Assembly: GCA_037074705.1 (NCBI GenBank)
Contig: CM073592.1
Coordinates: forward strand, 58,703,129 to 58,767,128
Source: Zhengitettix transpicula
Lineage: Eukaryota > Arthropoda > Insecta > Orthoptera > Tetrigidae
Length of the DNA: 64,000 nt
Direction: 5' to 3'
Within the stretch, counting starts at the first letter, position 1. Every line of letters begins with the position of its first letter. The translations under genes were made by a program, and so were the position numbers. This document shows positions 12,166 to 26,583 of the stretch, in pieces. A model generated the notes under the pieces. That model was given only the letters and a program-made list of their open reading frames with translations, did not search any database and was not told the origin of the DNA.

Positions 12166-15100
12166 GTAATATAAACTATTATACTATCTATATAAAAATG
12201 TCTGGATCCTCCAATTATTCTTACACTTAAGTAATTTAGGCTTAAACATATGTCTGCATTACACACAAATATTTGCATAAAAGATTTGGATGAATTAATT
12301 TAAGGTTTTGAAAAATTACACTTTACCAGATCAGCTGCAGTTGTGATATGTAGATAATTAATTACTTAATTGGTTATAATTAATTGCCAATAGTTATAAT
12401 AGACTTCTTATGGAATTAAGTATCCTATATAGATTCCCAGCTACGGTATTCAAATTAAATTAAACATTGACCCAGATTCAGTAAGCTGAAAAATATATAA
12501 TGGTTTAACCTTGCTAATTTTGTGGTCTAACGTGCCTGCTGATGATGTGACACTTTTTATCTTACATTTTAAGAATAGCTTTTTGTTATAAATTTTTGTG
12601 ATCATTGCTACAAACAGTTCATTTGGAAATATTGTAATACTAAGATTACTAATGACCTGTGACAAGTGGAAACTATGATTTATCATGCACTTCAATGTTT
12701 TTTATGGAGAGAATTTCTATATATTTTGGGACTTTTATGAAATTTATTCAGAAGAATACAAGTGTAATTAGATTATGAACTGGACTTTGAAAGTTGCATG
12801 TTATGGCAGGTAGCAGTAAACGTGATACTGTTGGACATTTGCACTTTCAATATTTCTTCAAATGTTTGTTGAACTTTCTTAATTTTGTTATCTTTGAAAA
12901 AGTTGTAACTTTACTTGTTTTCTTTCTTACAATGTTTGCACACCTCAGCTCTTTTTGCTTCATTAATTAAAGCATTTTATTTAGTTAATATGTGATTAAT
13001 TATTAATAACCAAAAAATACCTGTCTTAAAGCTAAATTTCTGTCAATGCTATAAAGGAATAGACAAATTACAAACATATGTAAACAGTCTGTGATGTTAG
13101 TAGTTGACATAGTGAGTTTAGAGAATGTGAACAATTGATACAAAATCAGTGTAATCCAGAGTAATTTAGATGCAGAACTAAATAATAATTGTATGGTTGT
13201 TTGTATTTCAGCTTTTACACCGTAATGTTGATACAGTTGAACGCAAACCTAATGGAGTTTCAGGAGGAATTCTCAATGTCAAATGTAAAGATTTTCGAAT
13301 AATTCAATTAGAAATTAATTTGTCGGATGATTTTTTAAAAGTTGCTCATTCTATCGAAAATTTATCATCGCTTGGTAAGCTTTTACATTTTAAATATTCA
13401 TTAGATTATTGAAATAATATTTTCACTGAAATTCTTGATATTTTTATAAATATGATATGGATACAAAATTAGTTAATTGTATATATTATTATGATTTTAT
13501 AACCAATTTTACTTTTCTCACAGAAGAACCAAGACTACAATACCCATTTTTCTATCGACCCATGTACCCCATTTTAGAAGATGGGTGGACAGCATTTCGG
13601 CCAGAAACTGAATTTTCACAGCTTATTTCTTCTCAATCTGAAGAATGGCGTATTAGTTATGTTAACAAGGACTTTACAGTATGTATTTAAAAGTTAATGA
13701 ACTTAATTTTATATATAATTAATATTGGTCATAACTCAGAAAAATTTGCTAAAGAAATTGATAAAAATATAGTCACACAATGTTTCATTCTCAATTTAGG
13801 TCTTCATCAGTAATAATAGGCTGTGCAACCAAAGCATTCCCTGGAAATTTTACTTAAAAATTATTTATACAGTTTCAATTTTTTGCAGATATTATTTGAA
13901 TTATTTTCGTAATGTATGTATACAGATTATTTATATTATGATACACTTGATGAAGTCCTAAATTAAAGATGTATTTTTTCTGACTTATAGTTGACCTATT
14001 TATTGTAAAACTAAAATGTCAGATAATTATAATTATTAACTTTACTTATTTGAATTTCTCTTTAATTGTCATTCATAAATGATACATGTTTGTTACGTAA
14101 AAAATAAATCACACAAAAAATAAGTAAATTGATGTATAATATAATTTGTTTACTTGAATTTGTATGACTTATTGATGAGAAGTGGCTTTGAAATCATGTC
14201 TTACAGATATTTTGAGTTAAGAGTGTTAGAATTTTGTACAACACAGAATACTTCAGCAATGCAAGAACTTAGGACTAAAAACTTCCTTATTTGTCTTAAT
14301 AGGTAACACTTTTAAAGAGGTTACACTTCACACTTTTTTCTTAACTAATTTTTTATAATAAACACTTCCTCCAAAGAATATTAAGAAAAAATTCATTATG
14401 CACATATTTTATTTTCTGTTCACCAATCCTCATCTCAAACTGGACTCTTTCTAATGGTGTGGTCAGCAGGTCAATAACTGGTCAATCCCAGAGCATTCTC
14501 CAATCCAATTTCTCCATTCAAATTTTTTTCATTTATGTAGGAGTGACATACCTCCATTTGCATAGATTGAGAAAGATGTATATGAATATCTTTGCCATAA
14601 AAAAATCTAGTTTACCTGTACATAACATTCTGTTCCAAAGATTCTTAGGTGGTTTAAGCTTCCTACTGCCTGCTTGTTCCATATTTCATAGTGAAGTTTG
14701 TTTTCAATGCTGGATTCTCCAGTTTGATTCAAAAGATATGTGGCATGCTTCTGCCCACAATTATTTTGACAGAAGGAGTGTTCTATGCCTCTGTTTGAAG
14801 TAATTCAGAAATTCTTTTGTTATCAAATTCTTTTCCTCTGTCACACATGAATTGTTTGATAACATGGCCATTTGTGTTAGCTTCATTCAAAAATTGTTGA
14901 AGTTAGTTTTCCATGTGAAATATTTACTGGCGTAGCATATTTTCTATATGAAACTGTTTATTTGCAGTGATGTGATTGGTGTACCATCTGTTGGTTTAAA
15001 TATAATTATTAACTGAGTAACATAATCATATCATACAAATGCAGGATTCCTTTCACTTTTTTATCATCTTCATTTTTCAACCAACACACTGTGGCCCATT

Positions 15101-17021
15101 GACAAATCTATTTTAAAAAAAATTATTTAGATGCGTCAACATATTAGCCATGTATAACTAATACATGAAAATATTACATTCTATTCACATTATATATTCA
15201 TATTCATTGTCTAATTAGATTACATCTTGAAAGCCAGTTTCCTTACTAAACATTATAAGGTTATTTATTGCTGCTGCTGAGTTACATATCTCCCTTCTTG
15301 TGAATTGTCTTCTAATCCTGTTGTGCTTTGGACAGTCGTTGAGGACTTGCTGGATTGTCAGCGCAGCCTTGCATAAGTCACCTGTAGGTTGTGATGACCT
15401 AAAAAACAGATAGGAATGTGTAAGATTAGAGTGGAGAGTTCTTATCCTATTTCCATGATAGATTTCCAGTGGAGGTTATTTATTTTCCCTTAGCTGTTAT
15501 GTCTATCTATTGTGGTGGTTCTGATACATCCAGTTATTACCCATAGTGCCTCATTTGAATTTATGCTTCTGCATTCTTATTAAAATTCATGGAAAGCTTT
15601 TGCAACTTAGTGTTGTGTGTCCTGATGTAATCTTTATAGGTTGAACACCGGAAAAAGCTTCGATTAGCATATTTAATCATTGCATACTGCTGCATTCAAA
15701 TCAGACATGCAACTTGTCCCATATTTCACTTGTGTGTGAGCATGTCGATACGAGCTTGGTAACTATGTTTCCTAGTGTACCTGCTAACAAACTTGCTGCT
15801 TTTGCACCATATTTCCACCATTGCTGACCTGTATTTTATACTCACTTCTTCTGGTAGCCATTCTGAATGGCATAGTTTCAGTTTGCAGTTCCTTTCTTGC
15901 AAATAAATAAAAAATGAAACAAACTCTTTAGATTAACTGAGCATCTCTGGGCCCCAATTGTGCTAGAATTTTGAACAAATGGACTACTCCAACAATGTAA
16001 GAAGAAATTAAAACTGAAAAACTTCTTTATTTAGTTATTTTAAAAGAGAGCATTCTTCAAGGAGGTTACACTTTACATTTTTTTCTTAATTAATCTTTTA
16101 TTATGGACAAATAGTAATAATAATTCCTCCAGCAAACAATGTATAGTTAATATTTTTCCTACTTACTAACGTGCTAAAGTCTGATGAATAATGTAGTGTA
16201 CTAGCCATATCACAGTACTTTGCTTGCATATAATTCAAACATGTTTTTAAAGATGCTGGGAAGCTGGTTTTGCAAACAATAATACAGAAAACTCAACATT
16301 AATTCTTTCTATGCATTGCCAATTTTTATTTGAGCATGTTTTATAGTTAGTAGGTCACAATCTTATTTCTATATTATTTCTGTTGAAAGTGATTTTATTC
16401 CTTAATGGAAGCTCCTAATACTTCATTCCCTCTACTCTATCCATTCCTCCACTAAAACTATTAATTGTCCACAATAAGACTGTCTATATTTGCCTGGTCA
16501 GGAACTTGACCCGGTGGCCGAGATGGTTAAGGCGTCTGTGTACTAAGCAGAATACGTGGGTTCAAGTCCCGCCTGGGTCAAATATTTTCAGTCTTTCCTT
16601 CTTCTTCCATCCTTCTCTCTGCTTTGAACATATGCTTTTCTATGTGCGTAATTCTTCGCCCGAGCATATGAATTCACATAAAGCGCAATCCTCCTATTTC
16701 TCCTATTTATTTCTATCCTTCCTCACTATCCAAGTTTGAATGTGAATTAGTTCCTTAATGGATTCTCCTAATATCGTGTATATATATATATATAGTTATG
16801 ATATTGATGTGGAAAGGAAAGAGGGATAGCTTGGGCTTACGTGAAAGTGAAGTACGGTGTAGCCATACACCAGCCGGAATGGTGTAACACTCCTTCCTGA
16901 AGAAGGAGGCTGAGAACCTCTGAAAATTTGAAGAACAACCTTCAGTTTCTTATGGTGACACTGCACTGCACTTTCAGATAAACCACAAGCTATCTCTCTT
17001 TCCTTTCCATTCCAATATTGA

Positions 17022-17084
<63 letters not shown>

Positions 17085-20000
17085 AGCCGCTCTGCTACCC
17101 TCCTTTCCATTTTTCGTTGATTATTCATGTTTGGGCGCCAGGTAATTTTTTTGGAGAAAATCACCAAAACAACTTTTTAATCTTTCATAATTTTATTTAA
17201 TCGAACACGAGACGTAGGTCACTTTCAGGGCGTGGTTTATCAATTATTTGGAGCACGTCCATGTTCGGTCGAGTCCAGCCTGGAACTGACCATTACGCTT
17301 CTGCCCTTGGGCCGGCCTAAAACAGCATCGCATTTCCGGCACCTGCATAAAAACAACCACTGCAGTCACCCCCGCCAAGGGCGCTCGACCGTACCTCGCA
17401 ATAATCATGTTACAATATATATATATATATATATACAATATTAGGAGAATCCATTAAGGAATTGGAACTAATTTGGTGACAAAGTCACATTCAAACTTGG
17501 ATAGTGAGGATGGATAGAAATAAATAGGAGATATAGGAGGATTGCGCTTTATGTGAATTCATATGCTTGGGCGAAGAATTACGCACATAGAAAAGCATAT
17601 GTTCAAATCGGAAAATTTTCAGTCTTTCCTTCTTTTTCCATCCTTCTCTCTGCTTTGAACATATGCTTTTCTATGTGCGTAGTTTTTGTCTTTCCTTCTT
17701 CTTCCATCCTTCTCTCTGCTTTGAACATATGCTTTTGAGAGAGCAATGCCAGCTTACCGGAAATCATTAGTCTTCCTCAAGAAATAGATTTGTACCTAAT
17801 GATGGCCTACAACTCTGTGGAGTCAGCTGACATGAGTTGTAGGCCTTCTATCTCCTTAACCATGAAGTTTGTGCCATCAAAAATTTGCTGTTGATACCAA
17901 TTATTTTGACTGTGTCATAGCCTTACTTGATTTAATATTTATGATTTTTTCTGCCCAGTACAAAGTGAGGATGATTTGGGTATGTAATCAGTTTAATTAA
18001 TGCTGCTTTATTTCAGATCTGCCCAACATACCCTAGTGCAGTTTTAGTGCCTAAGAATATTGATGATGAAACAATCATTGCTGCAGCCAGTTTTAGAGAG
18101 GGTGGACGGTTTCCTGTTTTGAGCTACAGACATGAAGGAGGTGTAAGTTAAAAATAATGAAATGACACTGAACACTTATAGATTTTATGTATGACTAGAT
18201 ATTTATACTTACTTTCAATATACATCTCCCATATCTTTTTTATTCAGAAATACATACCCAACTGGTTACCATAGATGTTGTCTCCCTGTACACTAACATC
18301 CTCGAAGCTCTCAACCACCTTGCTTAGGAAAGAGATTTACATTATGTATGTCGACTGGCTGTGGACTTCGGAGTTTTGACTGCCACATTATTATCTGTAA
18401 ACAACAGACACACTTTAGGTCACTAACTTTCCCTTCTCATGAGAAGATCGTGGCATAAACATTAGAAGAAAATACAAGGGGAAGTCGTGGCATAGGAAAG
18501 GTTCTGAGGGCAATCATACATACCATTTTATACATACACACACACACACATGTACTTAAAAATATGCACATGCATACACACACAAATTTACACTCATACA
18601 TATGTGCATATATCTACACATATCCATGTATACATACTGACATGGAGTTGTTACTTTAGGCATGAGCAGCTACTGAAAATTGTCAAAGTCACAACTACAA
18701 CTATTTTGACCAACCCTCTTTAAAGCCTTTCCCCCTGACTAATCGGATGCTGAACTCCATCTTTGGGAACTATCCTTCCAGTACATGCTCCAACATTATT
18801 ATAGTAGTCATTGTAGCAGTAGTTATGATATTGTTTTTTTAAAAATTTATTAGACAAAACTTTTATCTTAAGATTATTTGTTGTTACATAAAGTTATCAG
18901 TATATACAATTATAATTCTGTACATAATTAACCTGGCAACTTGGCACTTGGATTAATCCAGCAATTAATGTAATTTTGCAAAAATTTTTATCGTATCTTA
19001 ATTTGTCTGTCTGAGGGGCATACATTGTTGGGTTATTAGGGTTCGCTGGTGATGTTGAATTTGATGGGATGGATGGAATGGGTGGGTGGTCTGTGGGTAT
19101 GAAGATGTGGTGGGTTAGGAGGTGCCAGAGTGTTCTGGGGGAAGGATGAGGTCGATAGGGTGTTTTTTCTTGAGGCGACGTGTGTGTAGTGGTGGGGGAG
19201 GGTTGCTATGGAATTGCTGGATCGTGGTGTTAGGATGGTTGAAGGTACTTTTGATTCATGAGGTTACGGATTTGGCGATTATTGAGTTGACTTGGGAAAG
19301 TTTAATGTTGTGGTGGATAATGGAATTTATGAGGTACCAGGGAGAGTTAGTGATGGTACGAAGAATTATGTTTTGTTTTGTTTGGGTTTTGGCTGTTGTT
19401 CCCCATATGGATGAGGCTTAGGACCAGGTGGGTTGAATTATGGAGAGATATACTAGGCATTTTGTGTTGAGTGTGAGTGGGGATTTTCTGTTTAGGAGTG
19501 GATATAAAGTTATGAATTTAAGGTTAATTTTAGAGAGGAGGTGTTTAATGTGGGGTTTCCAAGAGAGTTTTGAATCGAAGAGGAGTCCTAGGTAGGTGTT
19601 TTCTGTTTTTGTGGGTATTTCGGCATTGTTTAGATAGAGGGGGAGGTGCGGAGGAGGATTTTTGAATAGTGTGTATGGGATGGTTACTGATTTGGTGGGA
19701 TTCATGCTGATTTGCCATTGTTTGGACCAATGTTCTAGGTGGCTGTGCGCTGAAGGTTGGATATTGGAGGTGAGAATGGAGGTTTGGTAGGAGATGGCAG
19801 TGTTGTCTGTGAAAATGATTGTGTTAGTGGTGGGATGTTGCGGAATATCATGGGAGAAGATATTGTATAGGAAGGGGGCAATAACGCATCCTTGGGGGAC
19901 ACCTGCAGCGATGGGGTGGGGTTGGGAGATGTGGTTATTTATTTTGATGGAGAACGTTCTGTTGGAGAGGTAGTTTAGGAGTATTTTATTGTGGGTATCA

Positions 20001-23000
20001 TTTAGGTGATCTTTGATTTTTGAAAGAAGGGAAGGGTGATGAATTTTGTCGAAGGCTTTTTCTATGTCTATAAAAGTGGTGATGCAGGATTTGCGTTGTT
20101 CGAAGGAGTTGTTTATGAGGTTGGAGAGGGAGTATAATTGATGGCAGCAGGAATGTTTTTGGCGAAAACTGTATTGTGTGTCAGGAACTAGGAAGGAGAG
20201 TTGGTTGATTAAATGAGGGAGAAGTAATTTTTCAAATAGTTTGGAAATTGTAGGAAGGAGACTTATTGGTCGGTAATTTTCAGGGTGGGATTTTGGTTTG
20301 TTTGGTTTCAGTAACATGATTATGGTGGCATGTTTCCATTTGGTTAGGTAGTAGGTGGTTCTGATGATGGCGTTGAAGATATAGGTGATTAGGATTATTG
20401 TTTTTTTTGGGAGATGTTTTAGATGGCGGTTGGTGATGTGTTATGTCCTGGGGAGGCTTTGTTTTTTAGTTTTTTTTATTGCAGTTTTGATTTGGAAAGG
20501 GGTGAAAAGTTTACGGAGTGGATAGTTGTAGGGCTGTTGGAATTTTGTTGTTATGGTGTAAAAGGAGGAGTTTGGGGAGAATTGGTTGGTCAATATTTGG
20601 GCAAATATGTTCGCTTTTTGTGAGGGGCTGGTGAACCGTAGGTTGTATTTTTTAAGTGGGGGAATGTCAGTTTTCTTTTTGGTCATATATTTAGCTGTTT
20701 GCCATACTGATTTGTCAGCTGCATTGAGTTGTTGATGGTAGTTGTTATGTTTGGAGTTCCTGGTGTATTTTAGTAGTTTTTGTTGTTGTATGGTGGCATC
20801 ATTGTATTGGTGTTTGAATATGGGTTTTTTGGAATAGTACCATTGCTTTTGCAAGATTTTTTTTCTCTTGGAGTAGGTTTTCAATTTGGTTTTGGTGTGG
20901 GTTTTTTGGGTGGTGTTTTGATGCTTTTTGGTGGGAGGTTATAGCGGTAGAAGTGAGGATGATAGATTGTAGATGATTTAGGGCTAAGTCTATGTCTGAG
21001 GGCGTCTTCAGTGGGATATTGAGGATTGTTAGATTTTCTATTATTTGATAGAAGTGGATCCAGTTAGTGAAGGTGTTGTTGTTGCCTATGATTGGTGGTA
21101 TTGGGAGGAAGGGATAGATTTAGTTGTGCTATGACTTGCAGGTGATTGGAACTGAGTTCATGGAGTATTTGTGGGTTGGAAAGGTATTGAGTGGTTTTGT
21201 TGCAGATGAAGAAGTCTAGTATGTCTGGTGATTTGAAGCTGTCTGGGTAGTAAGTTGGTTCGGTAGGATGTATTATTTGGATATGGAGTTTGGAGAGGAT
21301 GTAGTTGAGGTCTTTACCTCTGGTATTAGAAGTTTTGTATCCGAAGTTCGGGTGTTTGGCATTGTAATCTCCTCCTATCTCCTAGGGGGAAACGCAGGAG
21401 GAAAGTAGTTTTTTCCAGATGTCAGATGTGACTTGGTTGGCTAGAGCAGAGTAGAATGAGGAGATGTTAATGTGGATGTTAGTGGTTGTGTTGAGTGTTA
21501 TTTGTGTTAGTTGCAGATCTGGGAGGGATATGGAAGGCAGTTGGTTGTGGTTTATAGAGGTTTTGATTGGGATAGCAGAACCGCCTTTTCTGGAGGAGCT
21601 GGGATTGTCAGCTCTGTAGGTTTTATAATTTTGGATGTTGTAAGGCTGTGTGGGGATGAGTTTGGTTTCGGTTAATAGCAGGAGATTGATGTTTTTTTGT
21701 AGGAAATGTTAATTTTGTGGTATTTATTGATAGCTCCACGGGCGTTCCAAGTGCATATGGTAAGGTATTGTGGGGGACGATGCATCATTTTTGTGTGTCC
21801 ATTAGCTTGGGGATTATTGTGGTTAGGAATTGGATTAACATGTGATGATGGAGATGAAGTTGTCTATTTTAGAACAAAAGAAGTAGAGAAGGTTATTTTG
21901 GTTAGGCGAGTCAGCATTTGTTTGTTGTGGGATTTTTGGGGTGTATGTGGGGTGAGTTTGTTTGACGATATTGGTGTAGGATGTAGCGCCAGTGTTGCTT
22001 TGTGGAGTTTGGGATGTTGAGGGAGGAGTTTGTGGGCTGAGGAGATGTTCTTGCTGTGGTTTTTGAAGTGCAGACGAATTGGTTGGGATAGGTTTTGTGT
22101 AGAATGATTGGAGAGATTTGAATATTGGGCAGCCTTTGTAGTTTGCCGTACGGTTACCGTGGCAGTTTGTGCATTTGGGTGGAGTGGTTTTTGGGATTGG
22201 GCATTTGGTGGGTGGGTGGATGGTATCACAGCGCACATAGCGGGGGGATTAAAGCAGTAGTTTTTTGTATGGCCATAGTTCTGGCATCGGAGACACTGTG
22301 GGATGTGTTTTTTTTAGTTTGGGAGGTTCAACATTTATTTGGCAATGATATAGGTGGGTGAGGTTGTAAATGGTGTGGTTCTTGTGGTCAGAGAAAAGGT
22401 TGAGAAAGAATAAGGGAAGTTCAATTTTGGTGATGGGGTGTCTTACTGGAAGGAGTTGTGCAGGGGAGTATCCCAGTTCTTTTAGTTCTGAGATGATTAT
22501 GTTTTGGTCGGCTTTCAGGTGTATGCCCCTCAGAACAACACGGAGGTTTCTCTCTGATTTTATTTGGAAAGTATAAAATTCGGCGTTGTTATTTTGTAGA
22601 TAAGTTATAACGTTTCTAAAATCGGGAATGGTGCTGGTTTTTAGTTTTAGATCCTGCATGATGTAAGTAAAGGGCGAAGTACAGATGGATTTCATTTGTT
22701 GGAGTATTATGTTTATATTGTCTGTATTATTGATGAAGATTGGAGGTGGTTTTTGGGAGGATCTATGGGGATTTGGTTGATTGTAGGTTTGTCGTCAAGG
22801 TTTTGTAATAGTTCAAACCTGTTAGTGGTGGTGAATGGTGTGTTGGATATGGTTTTGGAAGATGACTTTGCACTACTGGAAGGGAGGCTGGATATATTGT
22901 TAGCGGTTTTCCGCTTTTTTGTTTTTGTTTGGATGTGAGGGGAGAAAGGGGTGGTAGGATAGTCCGTTGATTCGACACTTAACGCACTCTCATCGTTGGA

Positions 23001-26000
23001 GAAGTCCATGATGGCGGCTGGTTGCTTGACGTGGTGGTGTGTAGACGTGTCCTGTAGTTTGTTGATTTCAGGTTGTTGCTGTGTGGATTCTGGATGGACA
23101 GCTGATTTCCTGTTTGCAGATTGGAGTTTGAAGATGTAAGACAAGGCGGTGTGTTGATCTTCTGTGATGTCGTCTACAACGTCCATTTAGATGGTGTAGT
23201 CTCGATGTTTTGTCGTGTGGGGTGACTCCTTGGATGAAGGAGTTGTGGTTCTCGATGAATTGTAGAGATTTTTTGATAGGTTTCTTCTGTGATGAATAGC
23301 GGGTCCGATAGCGAGCGGTTTAAGCGGCCTGGGTCACTGCCTATAACCGGTAACAGTTTGAAAACAAGAGCGTGATTGGCTAGTTGCAAGGTTAGATGTG
23401 TAACGTTGCATGGCCAGGCTGAAAGTGGAAATTGTGTTGAAATCTGTTATGAACATAATATTATGATGATTGTTATAGTGATTACTATTATAATGATCTG
23501 TTTAGTCCTTTCCCTATTCTCATTCTTTTACTTGTTTACTTCCTTTTCTTTATGTTTTACCTTCCACTCTTATGTGTTTGTTTGTATGTATTTTGCTGTT
23601 ATTTTTCCATTGTTTGTCACATTTTCTTGAGAGAGAGGCAGAGTTGTTGACTGTGTTGGTTGTCGATTATTGCTATCTAACGGCTGGTGCAATTTAGTTT
23701 GAATTTGATAATTTGTGCCCCGCCGGCACACAAGTCAGACCTGCTGCCCTGACGAAGGGGGCTGAGGCCCTCGAAAATTTGTAATATTCTCTCTCCTCAG
23801 CCCAACTGGACCAACTATTGATTTCTGGTTAGTTGACTTTATATATACTTATTTCTTCCAGAATGTTTTGATGCGTGGTAGCCAACCGATGACCGGACCT
23901 AATTCAAAACGATGCAAAGAAGATGAAAGGCTCATTAATTCTGTTCTTGGCCCAGGAAAACGTGGCTACATTATTGATACTCGTACACAGACTTTGGCTC
24001 AAACAGCCAAGGTAAGTTACTTATATTTTTACATGTACTACATATTTGTAAAAATTGTATGATTAATTTTATAATTGAAATATAATCTGAAGTAATATTG
24101 AATTCAATATTAAGTTTCCCAGATGAAGATTTCATTATGGGATCACAATGAGAGCATGGTGTGATAAAATAATTAATATTTTGCTACTAACAACATTTTT
24201 GGTGTTCTTAAATTAGTAATGTCAAAATAAAACAACCTATGTCCATCTTTTATTAGAACAGAGAATAATGATTTTGTGTATGTATCTGTACCCTAATTTT
24301 TGCAAATATATTGTCTTTTTTTCAGTATCATCAACAAAAAATTGTGTGACTAATTTTTTTATTTCACTTCAGCTATAATTTTTATTGCAATTAGTTAACA
24401 TGGAAAGTGATGTGGAGTGAACCTGAATTATTCTTTTCACTAAAATTTGACTATTTACATTATTTTGTATTCACTCTTCAGAGTCAAAGTTATTTGTATT
24501 TGTCACTATCTCCCTCATTCATGTTTTAGGATTTATTGATTTTTCTGATGAATTGAGGCATATATCTGATTTTATGGGTTTGAAACATTGATGATTTTTG
24601 TGTATATCTTTCTTTAATATCACGTAGGGAGATTTTAATAAAAGTAAATGTTTTAAGTTATTGAGTATCTAAAAAAATGGTTAAAACTTGCACTTTATTT
24701 TTAATTTTTATTTAAAGAAATGCATATTTCTCAACAGTCACGTGGCGGAGGGTTTGAAGTAGAGATCAACTATCCGCAATGGAGAAGAGTTAATAAGCCA
24801 ATTGATAGACATCATGTTCTTCTTGATAGCCTAACAAAACTTGTTGAAGGTAAGTAAAGGTGCTGATAAACGGTCAATATTATTGTCAATAATATATCAC
24901 AATATATTGTTGGGACGACACACACTGTAATATTGTAAAATAATTTCTAGTCATTCTCTGAATGGTATTTTTGATGTACACGGTTCTTCCTGACATATTA
25001 TAAACTTCATTTCTTCAAAATACCGTAACGTTGGTTCTATTACGTCATCTGCTCCAGTACCGCTTTTCTCGGAATACTTCATCCGCTTCAATTTTTTTTC
25101 TTAGTACACAACAAATTGCAACTTATCAGCATCTGGATACTTATCTCTATATTTACACAGCAAATGCTTACATTGTTCCATTTTTTAAATTTTATTACTA
25201 CACTCATTGCTTTTAATATTCCACAAAGCTGGTAAACTCTGATACAGATCTATACATTCTAAAATAAATTTCCTTTCTTTGTGTTTTATTTGTAGCCACC
25301 TCTTCACTGTAGTACGATGGTTACAGATTCAGAACTAAACCATTACCGTGCAATACTACCCACAGATGATACAATATTTTCATATTGATTGTCTCAATAT
25401 ATTGTGCAATCTTTCAATATGATCTGCAGATGGTCAATAATATTGTGCAATATATTGACGATAATTTTGAACATCTAGAGGCTGCTTAATAGTGGAAACA
25501 GTTTATTATGGCAGTTTCTAATGTTTTAAAATGTATTTATGTAATTTTAAGTATATTTATGCCAATAAGTTGCTTGTATTTTATATAATTATTTTACATG
25601 CATCATTCTTAATGGAGAAAGTATTTTGTGAGTTTGTTTTGTAGAACGTATTTCCATAAGTGTTGTTAACTTTCCAGAAAATAGATTAAATGTTCACCCA
25701 ATTTTTATAACATATTTGATATAATTGTGTTATTAAAATATCTTTGACCTAGATCTCAGACTTCTAAGTTTCAAAAATATTGGCAGTATTTCTATTCTGT
25801 AATATAGGTCAGTTTTTTAAAATATTAACATATATATAGTAATTGAGTTATGATAATATTGTGTTTTATTCCTTTAACTATTTACCTAAAAGTACCATAT
25901 TGTTGTGTTCAGCATGCAATGATACTACAACATCCATGGATCGCTGGCTTTCTCGTTTGGAATCTTCAAATTGGATGTCACATATTAAGGATACTTTGAA

Positions 26001-26524
26001 TTGTGCATGCCTAGTTGCACAGTGTTTGGATCAGGTAACATTTACACACTTGTCAAATCTCTAATTCTTACAAAAATTTGTAGTTATGTCTGTTTCACTT
26101 TTTTATTTAACAAAATTATATTACTATTTCTTTGAAGATGGTTTTGTTTACAATCAAAACCTGCAGCATAATAATTTGACAAGTACAATATTATATCAAT
26201 TACTTTTATATTTTTAAAGTTTGTCTTCATACTAACATTTTCCAAATAATTACTTGAACTCAGAATGCAAAAAGTAAGTATATATATATATATAAAGCAT
26301 ATGTTCAAAGCAGAGAGAAGGATGGAAGAAGAAGGAAAGACTGAAAATATTTGACCCAGGCGGGACTTGAACCCACGTATTCTGCTTAGTACTATGTGCG
26401 TAATTCTTCGCCCGAGCATATGAATTCACATATAGCGCAATCCCCCTATTTCTCCTATTTATTTCTATCCTTCCTCACTATCCAAGTTTGAATGTGAATT
26501 AGTTCCTTAATGGATTCTCCTAAT

Positions 26525-26583
<59 letters not shown>

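Larger units (their letters stand above)
14224..16137 (-). mobile_element. Decayed Ty1/copia LTR retrotransposon in MTMR9 intron 3
   Basis: Two similar direct repeats (14224-14376 and 15961-16137, roughly 70% alike by eye) have LTR features: ends TG...CA or nearly so, and AATAAA-like sequence. Next to the higher-coordinate LTR, on the minus strand at 15945-15957, lies TTGGGGCCCAGAG, close to the initiator-Met-tRNA primer site used by copia elements. Between the LTRs the minus strand encodes copia integrase fragments (see 14480-14940). Gag, RT and RNase H are gone, and a LINE remnant is nested at 15.2-15.9 kb. Confidence 0.6.
18834..23400 (-). mobile_element. Near full-length decayed Jockey-clade LINE
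   Basis: An about 4.5 kb minus-strand element in MTMR9 intron 4. From its 5' end: a leader (23187-23400), ORF1 (23186-21835, frameshifted), ORF2 with endonuclease and reverse transcriptase (about 21788-19115, frameshifted), a 3' UTR, and an A-rich end seen as T's at about 18834-18841. Unlike its host intron, its plus strand is strikingly G/T-rich. Both ORFs keep recognisable domains, so the copy is only moderately old. Confidence 0.8.

Noticed and set aside
16508..16579. Functional tRNA-Ser gene
   Set aside because: The variable arm is missing, a SINE body follows and truncated relatives exist nearby. A functional tRNA is unlikely, so it is listed only as tRNA-like.
16506..16739. 77-codon frame starting MTRWPRWLRRL
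   Set aside because: It is the translated tRNA-like SINE head, not a gene.
19122..19421. 99-codon plus-strand frame
   Set aside because: Antisense to the C-terminus of LINE ORF2.
20423..22938. Several plus-strand frames of 66-104 codons
   Set aside because: They are antisense shadows of the minus-strand LINE ORFs.
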